A stretch of 52,032 nt of DNA from Lingula anatina (GCF_001039355.2 NW_019774814.1:1-52032), one strand, 5' to 3'. Numbered from the stretch's first letter, positions 11,301 to 22,632 are shown. The notes: generated from the sequence alone by a model not told the origin. Numbers and translations: made by a program.

Positions 11301-13104
11301 CCAAAATGGCAGCAACCCATAGAAAAGTTTCTGCACAGATGAAAATATTTGCATGGGTTTTCAGTACATTTTCCTTTAGGGATCAGATAGCCAATACACA
11401 ACTTTGGCCCTGGATAATATACAGATACTGTACTGGCTGCTTCATCAAGGATCAGTAAAAGTAATGAACTTCTTGGGGCGACTCTTGAACCAAAATCAGT
11501 ATTCCACTTGGGGTCCATTCTTCAGAAAATAAGCCTGTTTCATATATACTGAAGACACTTGTCACACCATCAAAATGCTTAAGAAGGGTATTGAATACCT
11601 CTACTTCATCTGGTTGTTTTGTAACCACTGTGCCACCTGCGTTTTTGGTGATGTTGTCACTTTGAGCCACATTATTGGTCTTTCTGCCTTGCTCTACTTC
11701 CCTTTGCTTCTTCTTCAATTTTCCACGGCTCTCTTCTTCTTTCACCTCATTTACACTAACTGTGTCTTGCTGCTTCTCCGTGCATTCATCATTTCCAGAG
11801 TCAAGTTTTTGAAAGTTTGCAAAAGTTGTGAATGTTTCATTGGAAGATGATGTTGATACTTTCGGCTTTTTATCTTTTCTGCCTTTCTTTCCTTGCTTCT
11901 GGGGTTTGGCTTCAGGAGGGTGTTCTTCTTCCAATATATCCTGCTGTTCTTGCTGCTTCTCTGTGCATTTATCTTTTCCAGCTTTCTTTCCTTGCTTCTG
12001 GGGTTTGGCTTTAGGAGGTTGTTCTTCTTCCAATATGTCCTGCTGATCAGCATTCTTGTTTGGCTTGCTTTTTTGGGCTTTCTTACCAGCTTTTGACCCA
12101 TGCTGTGGTAGGATTGGTTGTGCTCTGCTGTCTGCTGATGCTGGTTCTTTTGGCTGTATATCCATTTTCTCACCCTTTTGCAATGATTGCTGTGATCTGG
12201 CTTTGGAAGATGTTTCATTTTCCAAAGTGTTAGGGTGGTCCTCAATATGTTCCATCTCTTCACGAGAAGCAGAGTGAACCAAACCATAGAGCTGATCTTG
12301 ACCACAAAATCCCTCTTTTTCAAACATTTCACTATCATTCTTATTTCTTGGTGTGCCCCTCCTTTTTCTAGACTCTCCTCTTCCTTGTCCTCTTCCTCTG
12401 TGTTGGTTAGGGGCAGCCGCAGCACTACATAGCTGTTCCTCTGAAAAGAACTGTCCCTTTCCATACATCCTAGCTTCATTTCTTGGTAAGCCTCCTCTAT
12501 ATGGTGGACGTCCTCTTTGTGGTATCTGACCTCTTCCTCTACCTGTGCGTGCAAGAAAAGCATCTGCATTCAAAAGACTTAAATCTGCCAAATTATTAGA
12601 AATGTCAACTTGCGAGTGATACATCCCTAGTAAACCCCTTCTGGGTGCATTCATTCTTCTTGGTGGTCTTCCTCTGCCATGATGGAAATGAAAATCATCA
12701 GAAGCTTGGTCATAGAAAGGAAAATCTGTATGCTGAAACTGGTCTTGGACACCATGCCAGTCTGGCCAGTGTCTCAAATACTTTTCATTTACATCCTGCC
12801 CTTGGTCTGTGTATCTTCTCTGGTGTTGTGGTGGTCCCTTGTTCTGCCATTCAGGACCTCCACTGATTTCTTTATTGCAAGAGCATGGAGAGACTGGTTG
12901 CTCAGTACTTGGTTCTTCATCGTCTGATGATATCATTAATTCAGATCCACAATCTTCTACACAATCCTTTTCCCCAATCTTACTTTTCCCTCCTCTTCCT
13001 CTACCCCCTCTCCCTCTTCCTCTCCAATGCTGTCTGCCAGCCCTGCCTCTTCCTCTGGCCCTTCCTCGTTGATTCGAATTTTTTCTACTTTCATCACCAT
13101 CCAT
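8397..13104 (-). CDS. PARP12/ZAP-like mono-ADP-ribosyltransferase, RG-rich N-terminus, CaaX end
   Basis: Minus-strand coding exons are 13104 to about 11460 continuing to 10574 (one exon with a frame break), 10343-10083, 9948 to ~9765 (donor uncertain), 9528-9304 and 9093-8397. Domain order: an RG/RGG-rich, then Lys/Glu-rich low-complexity N-terminus (~500 residues); a short winged-helix-like stretch (EVFNTLLKHFDGVTSVFSIY); four CCCH fingers in a row (from LCIGYLIPKGKCTENPCKYFH) and a fifth before LPYLWQVLL; WWE modules (WRWYWQDNGY...); and a PARP catalytic domain. The catalytic domain has LFHG (His), YGEGCYFA (Tyr) and YPEYLIEY, where Ile replaces the third-position Glu. This H-Y-I triad is that of PARP12-type mono-ADP-ribosyltransferases. 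The finger, WWE and PARP order is that of PARP12 and PARP13/ZAP, which bind RNA and act in antiviral and stress responses; the same role here is inferred. The last four residues, CCIQ, form a CaaX box. Vertebrate PARP12 lacks the long RG-rich extension. Confidence 0.88.
11452..11523 (-). other. Frame break in the PARP12-like gene
   Basis: The upstream frame (…GLFSEEWTPSGILILVQ) ends at a TGA at 11452-11454. The zinc-finger frame, offset by -1, is open only from after a TGA ending near 11524. The protein must therefore change frame within these ~72 bases. No plausible GT-AG intron fits in the overlap. A missing base, for example in one of the CCCC runs or the TTTT run here, would restore one open frame. 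A programmed shift is less likely because I see no canonical X XXY YYZ heptamer in the right frame. Confidence 0.7.
11882..12048 (-). repeat. Internal duplication in the PARP gene's Lys/Glu-rich region
   Basis: Two units of about 66 bp with a ~100-bp period encode near-identical peptides, QQDILEEEQPPKAKPQKQGK and QQDILEEEHPPEAKPQKQGK. A third CTEKQQ fragment follows nearby. The units are in frame, so the array can expand or contract without breaking the protein. Confidence 0.8.
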
Positions 13105-13127
13105 AATGATTGCTTATTTCACATGAA
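13105..13127 (-). other. 5' UTR of the PARP gene next to an acceptor site
   Basis: On the minus strand, a pyrimidine tract ending CTTTCAG lies just upstream of the 23-bp leader and ATG. This indicates that the start codon is in exon 2 and that a non-coding first exon and promoter lie upstream (higher coordinates), not identified here. Confidence 0.5.
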
Positions 13128-14926
13128 CTGAAAGAAAAAAAGAATATATGATCAAGAATCAAAATCATGAACAAATTTCATACCTTAACATCAAGGATGC
13201 AGATTAAAGGGAGATAAATAAGAGATATTTCACAATAAATACATTTCAAACAACTCATAGAAATGTAATAAATCCTATTTTGACCACCAGAACTGTGGAC
13301 TCACTCTCACTCTCTCTCTGTTGCCTTTACTGGTACTTTTTTTTATTGCCATATGGCCACTGAAGTGGGTCAAGTAGAGTGGTTATCTAATGCAGACATG
13401 ATACGGTATACATGATACTCAGGTTTGTTTAAAGCGCTCTTTGTTTGGTGTTGTGAGTTTTGTTTGTGGTGTTGGTGTTGTGAAGTTTGTTTTTGGTGTT
13501 GGTGTTGTGAGTTTTGTTTTTGGTGTTGGTGTTGTGAAGTTTGTTTTTGGTGTTGGTGTTGTGAGTTTTGGTGTTGGTGCTGTGACCCTTACACGCTTCC
13601 ATAAAATATGTTTACTTTTTCAAACTTCTAAAAGTACTATACAAATACTTGTTTGAGGGGCAGAGTTCCTGTAAGCACTTGTCAGTGTCCAGACAGTGTG
13701 GACAGCAATCTTTCACAAGCATGTTAGAGTGCTTAGTAGACCTAGTTTTTTAACACTTCAATGAATGTGGTAGTCTGCCTGGGAGTACATTTTGATCTCC
13801 TCTTTAGTAAGTCAAGCATACAATGTAAATTATTTGCTTTTCTATTTATTCACTCAAAAAAGGTTGTCTGATCTATGATGATATCACAGTTGTTTTGGTT
13901 TAAATGCCACCAAAATTCACTGCTTGGCTTCAAAATTTTCCCCTCTCATTTGCAATTGAGGAGGAGGAGGGGGGGGGGGAGTTGAATCTTCTTCCTAGCA
14001 TGTTTCTAGGTGCTTAGTATGCCATATTCTTAACAAATGGATTTTTATCATGCTATTACTTAATTTACTCCTCAAGACATCTGAAACAAAACAATTATGT
14101 GCTACGTAAAATGGAGAAAAATATGTTCCAAATAGCCTAATATGCACCAAATTGCACCTTGATTTAAAAAATTTCCAGGGGAGCATACCCTTGGACCCCA
14201 TAGTTTTGCTGGGGCCTTAAATTGCCCTGAGATATCTATCGGGTTGAAAGACATAATACATGTACATATAAATGTTTTGGTAAGGATTCCACAATATTGC
14301 TGCTAAAACCCGCATTTTGATATCTACCGGGGTAGTCTGTTAACACTGATACTCACAAGATGGCATCTTTGTGTGAGAGAAGCACACAAGGTAACTTCAT
14401 AAACAACAGTACATAACAATTCATCCTTTGTCTGGCAAGGGGAATAGTCGACCAATATTTTTTTGTATGTTATGGCCTTTGCTTTCAAGTTGATTTCTTT
14501 AGCAGAGTATTATAATCTATGCAGCTGTAATCAAGTGGAATCCGACCCAATCCCAGCCTTTTGTCAGCCGTTTTGTTAGACATGTGTACCAGTAATTCAA
14601 ATATGTAAACACACAAGGAAAAGCATTTTTATTTGAATGACTACTTGGTAAATACAATCTGAAAAACATATTGCCTGTTTTCAATTTGAGGTGAAGGTAC
14701 AGGTAGTATTTTGCACTGAAGTTTGATTTAAAGTTATCCTGAGTGCCATGCAGCTAGCTTATGTGGCCGAAGTTGAAAGTGAATAAAATCTTTTAAGTTC
14801 CCTTACCTCACAAAAATAATAGAACAAGGCAACAAAGCTGTGTAAATGTATACACATGAAGCACAAAATAATAATGGCTAGTGCACAAAATATGGCTTTT
14901 GTTCATTTTGATGCAGTGTAACATTC
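13128..14926. other. Gene-free stretch with simple repeats
   Basis: No exon-like open frame or splice context was found. It contains the GT-rich minisatellite at 13441-13582, and a GGA/G run at about 13961-13980. Confidence 0.5.
13441..13582 (+). repeat. GT-rich minisatellite, ~30/60-bp period
   Basis: The unit GGTGTTGGTGTTGTGA followed by GTTTTGTTTTT or AGTTTGTTTTT recurs about five times, with alternating variants that give a higher-order 60-bp period. The plus strand is almost free of C across ~140 bases. Confidence 0.8.
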
Positions 14927-15480
14927 TCAGGCCTACCCAACTACCAGACTCGGCACCTAAGGATCCTGAATTAACCGGTATATCGGACCACACTACCCGT
15001 TTTCAAGGTGTGTGTCAGATCGCATTTCGGAGTATCAGCCAGAACACCGACAGGATGAGCCCTGGCATGCTCGGCTGTCACCTTGATTGGATAGTAAACG
15101 ATTGTCGTAAAATCGCTATATGATTTTAAAACCGGGTGCATAAATTTGAAAGCCACTTAGATGAACCTTAGACTGCCACATTAATCTAATACAATGCAAA
15201 AAAAGCCCTATCAAAAGTGGTTAAAACATTCAAACCGAATGTCATAAAGTCCCCATATATCCCCATAGAGACAATAAAATAGAGTACTCTAAAGTAAGAG
15301 TACAGTTTAAGGTTGTTCAGCAAAGCGTGGATGAGCCCGCAGTCGTGCTACAAATTTTGTTCTGGGGTATGATACTCCGAAATGCGATCTGACACACACC
15401 TTGAAAATGGGTAGCGTGGTCCTATATACCGGTTAATTCAGGATCCTTAGGTGCCGAGTCTGGTAGTTGGGAAGGCCTGA
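14927..15480. mobile_element. Foldback element with ~113-bp inverted ends and TTC duplication
   Basis: The left arm (14927-15039, beginning TCAGGCCTACCCAACTACC) pairs with the right arm (15368-15480, ending GGGAAGGCCTGA) with few mismatches. TTC occurs immediately outside both ends (14924-14926, 15481-15483), consistent with a 3-bp target-site duplication. The centre (15066-15296) is a piece of the other foldback family found at 22.1 and 29.5 kb. No transposase is present, so it is non-autonomous. Confidence 0.8.
15066..15296 (+). mobile_element. Partial copy of the hAT-like foldback family
   Basis: It starts CATGCTCGGCTGTCACC and matches one arm of the elements at 22074 and 29536 for about 230 bp (ACCGGGTGCATAA, GTCCCCATATA, GAGACAATAAAATAGAG). 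The remainder of the element is missing. Confidence 0.75.
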
Positions 15481-15483
15481 TTC

Positions 15484-16931
15484 TGCTCAACAGCATAATC
15501 TTCAACAATTTTTATTTATAAAATATAATTAATGTGGACATTCAACTGGCAAAGGGCTTCAGTTCCATGGGAGTCCCAAGTGACAAACTGAAAATTCCAA
15601 CATGTGAAAAATGAAAAATTCACACATATATCTCTAAAAGATTACCAGGCTTGAGGCAAAACAGTAAAATTTGTACTTATAAGGTATGAAATATTAGCGT
15701 ACACATTCTAAATTCCAAATGTGTGAATTTTACCATGAATGCCTCAAGAGAAAGACCATAAGATCCACTGATAGAATTAATAATATGAAGATTTAAAATT
15801 ATTATTAACAAATCATTTTCCAATTCTATGGTCCATTACGCATTTCCCCTTTTCTCACTTAAAATAATTAATATAAAATTTTCTTCTGACAAATAATTAC
15901 TAGTCATATAATTTTAATTAAAAGTAAAAATAAGCAATGTCTCATAAGGAAATTGATTGAGGTTTGACAGAATCTGTCACATGTACCCAAAGGGCAATTG
16001 TACATGTAATTGCTAATGGGGCTATTATGCCCAATATATAGAACAGACCAAGAGATCTTCCTAGGTAAAATGCCAATCCTAAAGGCTGATGCAAGGTCAC
16101 CAGAAAGTAAATTTTGCAAAGTGTTTTACATAGCCAACAAGGATAATTTGGCCTCCCTTTCCAGTTTTATTATAAAATTATTTTTAAAAAATGAGGTAAG
16201 TGCTCTACTTGGTAATTACTATTATATTCCTTGTTTAAAGATATTAGTGTGTGGTCCCACTGTAGTGAACAGTGACTCTGCAGTCCACGGGAATAAAAAA
16301 GTGACACAATATTTATATCTGTATAACTAAGCTGTGTTATTTATTTATTCATTTTTCTAGTTATTGCTGTAATTGTAACCGTATGCGCCATGATTTGTGC
16401 TTATGATAAATTTATAAACATACACCAAGAAGTTATATCTCACTGCTTAGCTTGAACATTTCATTAATTCTTTTAACTAGTACGTGTGTTCATTATGTAA
16501 GGATATATTTGTTAAGTCACAAACTGGCAATGCAAATACCAATTACAAAATGATAATGCACCAATAGTTATTATTTTATATTATATAAGGTCATGATAAT
16601 TTTTGTAGTAGTACAGAAATAAACTGAACTGAATGGTTAAAAACTCTCCCCTTCAAAACCTTATAATTTATAATATTTAATATTATAACTATCCACAGCC
16701 ACAGTTTAACATGTATGAGGATAAACTAAGGAAAGAAAAACCTGACCTACATGTTATTATACCCTGCTGCAGAATAGGTAGAAAAACTACTTACATGTAC
16801 ATGCACTGGTACTGGTTATCAACAGATACATGTACATGCACTGGTTATCAACAGATAATAGTTTGGTGATTCATTGCAGCATAGGGTGTATTCCCCTGTC
16901 TGAGCAGACTGTGACTTCACAGGTGTCAGCT
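15484..16931. other. Gene-free stretch
   Basis: I see no exon-like frame here. A short direct repeat, ACATGTACATGCACTGGT with TTATCAACAGATA, occurs twice at about 16793-16858. The rest is plain AT-rich sequence. Confidence 0.45.
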
Positions 16932-16936
16932 CTAAG

Positions 16937-17226
16937 ATCGCATTCACAACGAGTTGAGCCAGGCTTTACAAATCCTGGGGACTAAATATGGCGGACGTAC
17001 ATGAAAGAAATCTTTTATTTGTCTCTCCTCCTCTCACACGCCTCCCCACACGTCGTCCCTGTGGGGGGACAGTCATTAAATCTCAGCTCCATTGGGACGA
17101 CACATGGGGAGGAGTGTGAGAGGCGGAGAGACTATTAAAAGATTAGGCGGTTTTTCTTTCATGTACGTCCGCCATATTTAGTCCCCAGGATTTGTAAAGC
17201 CTGGCTCAACTCTTTGTGAATGCGAT
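16937..17226. mobile_element. Foldback MITE with ~75-bp arms and CTAAG flanks
   Basis: The left arm from 16937 (ATCGCATTCACAACGAGTTG) and the right arm ending 17226 are inverted copies reading through AGCCAGGCTTTACAAATCC and ATGGCGGACGTACATGAAAG. CTAAG flanks both ends (16932-16936 and 17227-17231), a likely 5-bp target duplication. The core contains a second, inner inverted match around TCTCACACGCCTCCCC. Confidence 0.8.
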
Positions 17227-17234
17227 CTAAGGGC

Positions 17235-17447
17235 GCATTCCCATAGATTTTAGATCAATCTATCCCTGTGGGGATCGAGTCTCACTAGATTACTGTCAGA
17301 TAATCCAGCTTAAATGTCCGTCCCGCCTACTACAAGCTGTAAGGGGATAATTAACTTTCGTGCCCGCTCGGCTGACAGCTTTTTAGCGTGAACCCCTAGG
17401 GAGTTAGGTCGATCTAGTTGGATCGATCTAATCTCTGGGAATGGGGT
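17235..17447. mobile_element. Second palindromic element abutting the first
   Basis: The left end GCATTCCCATAGATTTTAGATC pairs imperfectly with the right end (reverse complement CCCATTCCCAGAGATTAGAT). The element begins within a few bases of the end of the preceding one. It is about 210 bp and non-coding, with internal GATC-rich repeats. Confidence 0.55.
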
Positions 17448-17599
17448 CTAATACCCTATAGCTAGATAGTTACTTGTGGTAACAAGAGATAACAAATAAG
17501 ATAACAATCTAGAGCATTCTTTCTGAGTTCAACTGTACTGTATATAGCAATATGAGTTTTCCTTGAAATGTGTTATCAATGTTGCATATATGCTAAAAA

Positions 17600-17910
17600 A
17601 AATATCTGCCAGTGTTGGAGATACAAGGGATGGAAATTTTCCAAAGTTCAGTTCATGGTGAAAAGTATCTCAAAGGTCTATTTCAAGGTCACAGATAGAT
17701 TGCCAGTATATAACTTCCTATTCAAGTCCAATAGTAACAATGGGCATGTCTCTGCCAGTTTTGGAGATATAAGGGACAGAAAATTCAGTTTATGGTAAAA
17801 AGTAGGTCAAAGGCCAGTTTCCCGGTCACAGTTAGACTGCCAGTATATGACTTCCTATTCAAGTTCAATAGTAACCATGGGCGTATCTCTGCCAGTTTTG
17901 GAGTTATTTC
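17600..17910 (+). repeat. ~135-145-bp tandem repeat, about 2.2 units
   Basis: The units begin with TCTGCCAGTGTTGGAGATA (17607), TCTCTGCCAGTTTTGGAGAT (~17751) and TCTCTGCCAGTTTTGGAG (~17887). Each full unit contains a CAAAGG..AGTTTC-like stretch, GACTGCCAGTATATGACTTCC and CAATAGTAACCATGGGC. Related degenerate copies lie at 2.9 kb and 18.6 kb, so this is a dispersed family. Confidence 0.75.
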
Positions 17911-18165
17911 ACATTTTATTTTCACCACTGAATATTGCACCGCTGTTCTTTATAATATGGCAAAACTCATAAACTGCATGGAAAAAAAAAGGGACACCAG
18001 CAGTGCAACAAACAAGAGGTCTAGCATTTACGATTCCAGAATAAGAGAGAGTTTTTAGTTTCGGCACCTAATGACTGCTTCTCCTGTGATAATGCACAGA
18101 TTGACCCCAAACTGATGAAGATGAAAGATGAGGCTAAGTGTGGCACCTGCCCATAATATTTTAGG

Positions 18166-18510
18166 TTAAAGGGATAATAACTCTTTGAATGAGGTCTATA
18201 TTTCACAAGAAAAACATTGTGAATAACTCATAGAAATATTATGTATTCTGTTTTACAACAAAAACAGCAGTTATAGCTATTATTCTGATATCTAAGCTTG
18301 TCTTCAGACCACGTGACCTCCATTGATGGCTATACTCTGTTATAATCTCTTAAGAGATTTTAACAAAAAAACAAACTTTTTAGAAAAAAACCAGGGACTA
18401 ACTTTAAATGTAAAAATGGATTCATTAACCAATGGTAACTATGGGAAAATTGTTGTTTACTCCAGGAAAATTCATTTTTTGGCCAAAACGAAGAGTTAAT
18501 ATCCCTTTAA
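18166..18510 (-). mobile_element. TTAA-flanked MITE, copy 1
   Basis: Outer TTAA at 18166-18169 and 18507-18510 flank inverted ends AGGGATAATAACTCTT and (reverse complement) AGGGATATTAACTCTTCG. The 345-bp body matches, in the opposite orientation, the copy at 36385-36728 in the CEP85 intron. A TTAA target duplication is the signature of piggyBac-type insertion. No coding sequence is present. Confidence 0.82.
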
Positions 18511-20313
18511 CTCTGTGTATAGTTTCTGAAAATCGGCTCAAATAACTTTTTTTTTTTTTGAAAAATATCCCATTTTTAGAAAATTTTGGGCTGTTTGACC
18601 TTGAAATAAAGATCAAAGTTCAAATGCAAGGGCATATTTGAAATCTCCATATATGACTTTCTGTCAGACATCTGTGCTAACTTTTCCCATAATTCCATCA
18701 GTTTGGGAGATATTAAGCATTACATTTTGCAAATTTTGGGCAAGGGTGTAATGCGATGAAGGCCACATCTACTGTACAGTAGACCAATGCACCGACAGAG
18801 TCCAAAATTTATGTGTAACGAGACAGGGATTAGGTTGGACCAAGTTTTTGCACTAATAGCGCATAAATTTACAAAAAAGTGCAAGAGGTTTATTGCATAA
18901 GCACTCAAAATAGCGCATCCTGATCAAGGCCATACTCCAATACAATACCATTATTCCAATCAAATTGTATTAGGCAAATATTTCAGATAGTTGAATAACA
19001 GATCCTGTGGATTCACTACATAGATTTAGGGTAAACTCAAGTTTGACAGAGTAAATAAAAAACAGTCCTCAATTTTTCAAATACATGTAGTATATAAATA
19101 CCATGTGCTCTTATTCTATAACGCCAAGATCGACTACAGACTAAGATTGGCTACATCGACGTATACCAGTAACCTGGTGAGACCCCCCAAACAGATCAAG
19201 TGCTTTGTGGAACACCATGGCCATGACAGTATGGGGTCATGTCGATACTCCCCTGCACCTTTACTCCCCCGCACCCTTACTCCCCCGCACAGATAATACC
19301 CCTTAGTAATTTTTTGTATTATGTACATCAATACGACCCCACACCAATAGATCCCAGCACCAGTACCTCCCCGCACCGATATGGGGGAGGATTGGTGTGG
19401 GGACATATAGGCATGTAACCAACAGTATCTGACCTCTTGAATTGTGTCAAGTAATACCCTGCTCACACTACAGCCATTTATCTGTATAAATAGCGAATCC
19501 TATTCTAATAATTGCAGTAGTCTGAATGCATGAGGAATTTTTGTTAGCCGACATCTGTTAAGATCTTTTAACGCATGTGCGCAGAAAAGTGAGGGTATCT
19601 ATGAACACTACAGTAGTTTATTACTTAACAATTGCACCAAACGTATTTGGAGGTTATCGCTCAGTACAACATGGGGAAACATAAACTTCTTTTGCCGTCA
19701 TATACCTGTACATTCAAAGAATGCTTGAATGTCTTTTGAGTTGCACTTGCTGTCACAAATAAAAACAGAGGGCAAAAGCTAAGTACAATTAGAGCCGTAA
19801 ATGGTGCCATATTTTTGTTTTGTATTTTTAGTTTTCCTGTGCTGCACATGTGTGAGTGTTCAAAACAGGAAGCTAAACCTTGATTTTTTAAAAATGGGAT
19901 TCAGTTTCGATTCGCGTGTGTGAACAAGCAAGCAAATTTGATTTTGACCAGAAATTAGAATTTGAAAAATCCAGAATTCTCAGATGGCACTGTGAACGGG
20001 ATTTAACGGGGTGCGCATATATCAGCGTAATATTATTTTTTAAACGTGAATACCAATGTTATAAAATAGTTGTACCATGCAGCCTGACAATGGAAAGCAT
20101 GAAATATCATGCGCTAACAATTTTGTACACGTTCTTTCATATCTACAACATCATGTTATATATTATATATGTGCTAGCCAGCTTTTATGACTGTCATTCT
20201 TTGCTAGTGGTTACAAAATGTTGAATTTGGCCAAAAATTTCAAACGTTCTCTGGGAAGCTGTAATTTTGCATTGCGATAGCTACACCATCACAGTTTATC
20301 ATTTCATAAACAG

Positions 20314-20393
20314 GGAAACAGCAGATGCCGTTTTTAGGGCACACAGGAGAGTTGAACAGCTATACCCACCAAATCCAAGATGCGTCACCCTGG
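20314..20393 (+). other. Possible orphan coding exon, present in both copies
   Basis: An acceptor (AAACAG), an open phase reading ETADAVFRAHRRVEQLYPPN then PRCVTLG, and a donor GGTAAT together resemble a real exon with protein-like composition. The same reading is preserved at about 27779-27858 in copy B, where the acceptor is AAAAAG. No partner exon or family was recognised, so it may be a fragment of a gene or transposon. Confidence 0.3.
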
Positions 20394-22073
20394 GTAATAT
20401 ATTTTGCACAAACTAATGAAAGTCTAAATGGAATGTTTTTAGATTTAGTTTAAATCATAAGGGGGTGTTGTCTCAATGCTTTAAAACTGGTTTTGAAGAA
20501 TTCAATCCACATTTCATAATTAATAAAAAAAAGGTGAATATATGGGAAATGGTAACGTTAGTGACACGGGAACAAAAACTTTTTATAATCATGTAAATAA
20601 TAACAATATTTTTGTTATTATCCAAACACACTTCAATCATAAGGGGAACATCACTCTCACAGGCTTTTAAATTGGAATTGACAAAAACAGAGGAATAATA
20701 CATATTTTGCTTACTGTAACTATGTTACATGGGACACGCACTGAATAAAGTTGATCTAAAGAATGTTCCAGATTGTAGTTTTTTTCAGAATTATTATTAT
20801 TTTTTATTATTTTAACACAATAGAGTTCAGTTAATACAAAATTTAACAAAATGAAGTTCAGTGTAACACAAAATTCAGTATTATAACATTCTTTTTGACA
20901 TCTGTGGACCACTGGTGATATCTGCTCTGTGCTCTACCAAGGCATCCACTCTTGGGATTCTGAAAAAAATAATACAAGGAATCTGTTTACTCTGATAACG
21001 AACAATGGGTAACCTAAGCTGGGGTAGTGCTAACACTCGCCAATTTAGCCAAATGCTAAAACTCACTTAAATTGGCTAAAGAAAAAGGGCTCGATTTGAC
21101 ATGTTTTAGCCAAAACATAACCATTTTGATAACAAATTGACAAAAATGTGGTGATTTGGCGAAGTGAAAAAAATTGCTAGCACTACCTCAGCTAAGATTA
21201 CAAATAGCTTATTGCTTATTCAAACAAAGTTGCAAATACTAATTACTGGGACACATTTTCTTCACCCATTTTTGGTGCTTCATTGTGTCTCTGTATGTTA
21301 CATAACGATAGTGTTGCGAGAAATCCATTATTGCCGTGAATACAGTGTAGCATCTTAATTTAAGGTAAAGCTAAAAAATGTCATTCAATTTCGATGATTG
21401 AGTTTTTGAGAACAAGAGAACATGAATATGGTGTCACCGCATTACCACGTGACACATACGAAGTTAAGACGAAGTCACCCTACTAATCGAATGGTAAGAA
21501 TCAATCAGTACACATATGGACTTATGTTGAAACTACTGAAGAAAAATGAAACGAAATTCAGTATTTCTCACCTTCATACAAAGAAGATCCCTATATACAG
21601 TAAACAGTCCCGTAGTTGTTAAATCGAGGGAATTACATGTGCCCCTGCATCTGACCTCGACAGCTTCACTGCATTACATATTATCAGAATGGGACACGTA
21701 CCACTTTGAGCTGGCTTTTCAGTGTGCAAAAGAAGCCATTCGTGTGTGAGACGTCATCAGTTAGTGAGTAAGGAAGAAGATCGCTATCGATGTAAAATTT
21801 TCACGCGGCATTTTAAAATCATCTGCTATAATTAATCTCTGAAGTTTCAGCGTAACGAACGTTACAAGGGACACGGTGAAGAAAAATTGACCCTGTTGAG
21901 CAAGAAATGTGAAATTCTTAAGAAAACTGATATTAGCATGGACTTCATGACACAAACTAACTAACAGACTACTTTGGATGCATTGAAGAGTTTTAATATG
22001 GAAAGATAAGATTAGACGTTTGTTACAGTAATTTTGTGATCATTTTTCAGTGACTTCAAATGAATTTTAATTT

Positions 22074-22632
22074 CACGCTCGGCTGTCACCTTGATTGGAT
22101 AGTAAACGATTGTCATAAAATTGCTAAATGATATTAAAACCGGGTGCATAATCTTGATAACCCTCTAGGACAACCTTGGACTGCCACATTATTCCAATAC
22201 AATGCAAAAATAAACTATAACAAGTGGTTAAAGCTTTCAAGCCGAATGTCGTAAAGTCCCCATATACCTCCATAGAGACAATAAAATAGAGTAAGCTTGT
22301 GAAACAAGATTCCACAAATGTAAACATAATAATCGAAATAAAATACTGCCGGGCATCGGAGTGGCCTAAAACTTGGCACGCTTACCGCAAATGCCACAGG
22401 CTACATCATCCCGTCGCTCGTTTGTAAATTCCGTGCATGGCATACGCACAATCAAACTGTAAATACAAATTCCCACCTTGACGTTTAAGTCGGTCCTCTC
22501 TTCCATCCAGTTTTTGAAGTGACGTAACTGCAGAGGTCGCATTGTCCAATGACATGGCTTCTTTTTTGTAAGCCCGGTGGAATTTGAAGCAGACAATCGT
22601 TTACTATCCAATCAAGGTGACAGCCAAGCGTG
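22074..22632. mobile_element. hAT-like foldback element, right arm deleted
   Basis: An 8-bp direct repeat TTTAATTT (22066-22073 and 22633-22640) flanks inverted termini CACGCTCGGCTGTCACC. The left arm and the ~90-bp spacer are complete, but only about the outermost 40 bp of the right arm remain (22593-22632). An 8-bp target duplication fits hAT-type insertion. No transposase is encoded. Confidence 0.85.

Noticed and set aside
11751-12569. Long minus-strand open frame inside the PARP first exon
   Set aside because: It overlaps the RG/Lys-rich coding frame in a low-complexity region, has no domain, and is a composition artefact of the true frame.
19916-20224. 102-codon open frame preserved in both duplicate copies (also 27381-27689)
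   Set aside because: The copies are too recent for conservation to mean selection. The composition is AT-driven and hydrophobic with no recognisable domain or splice context.
21546-21749. Open frame with SEWDTYHFELAFQCAKEAIR, also in copy B
   Set aside because: It looks protein-like, but has no family match I recognise, and an adjacent frame differs by a one-base indel between copies. It is not enough for a gene call.
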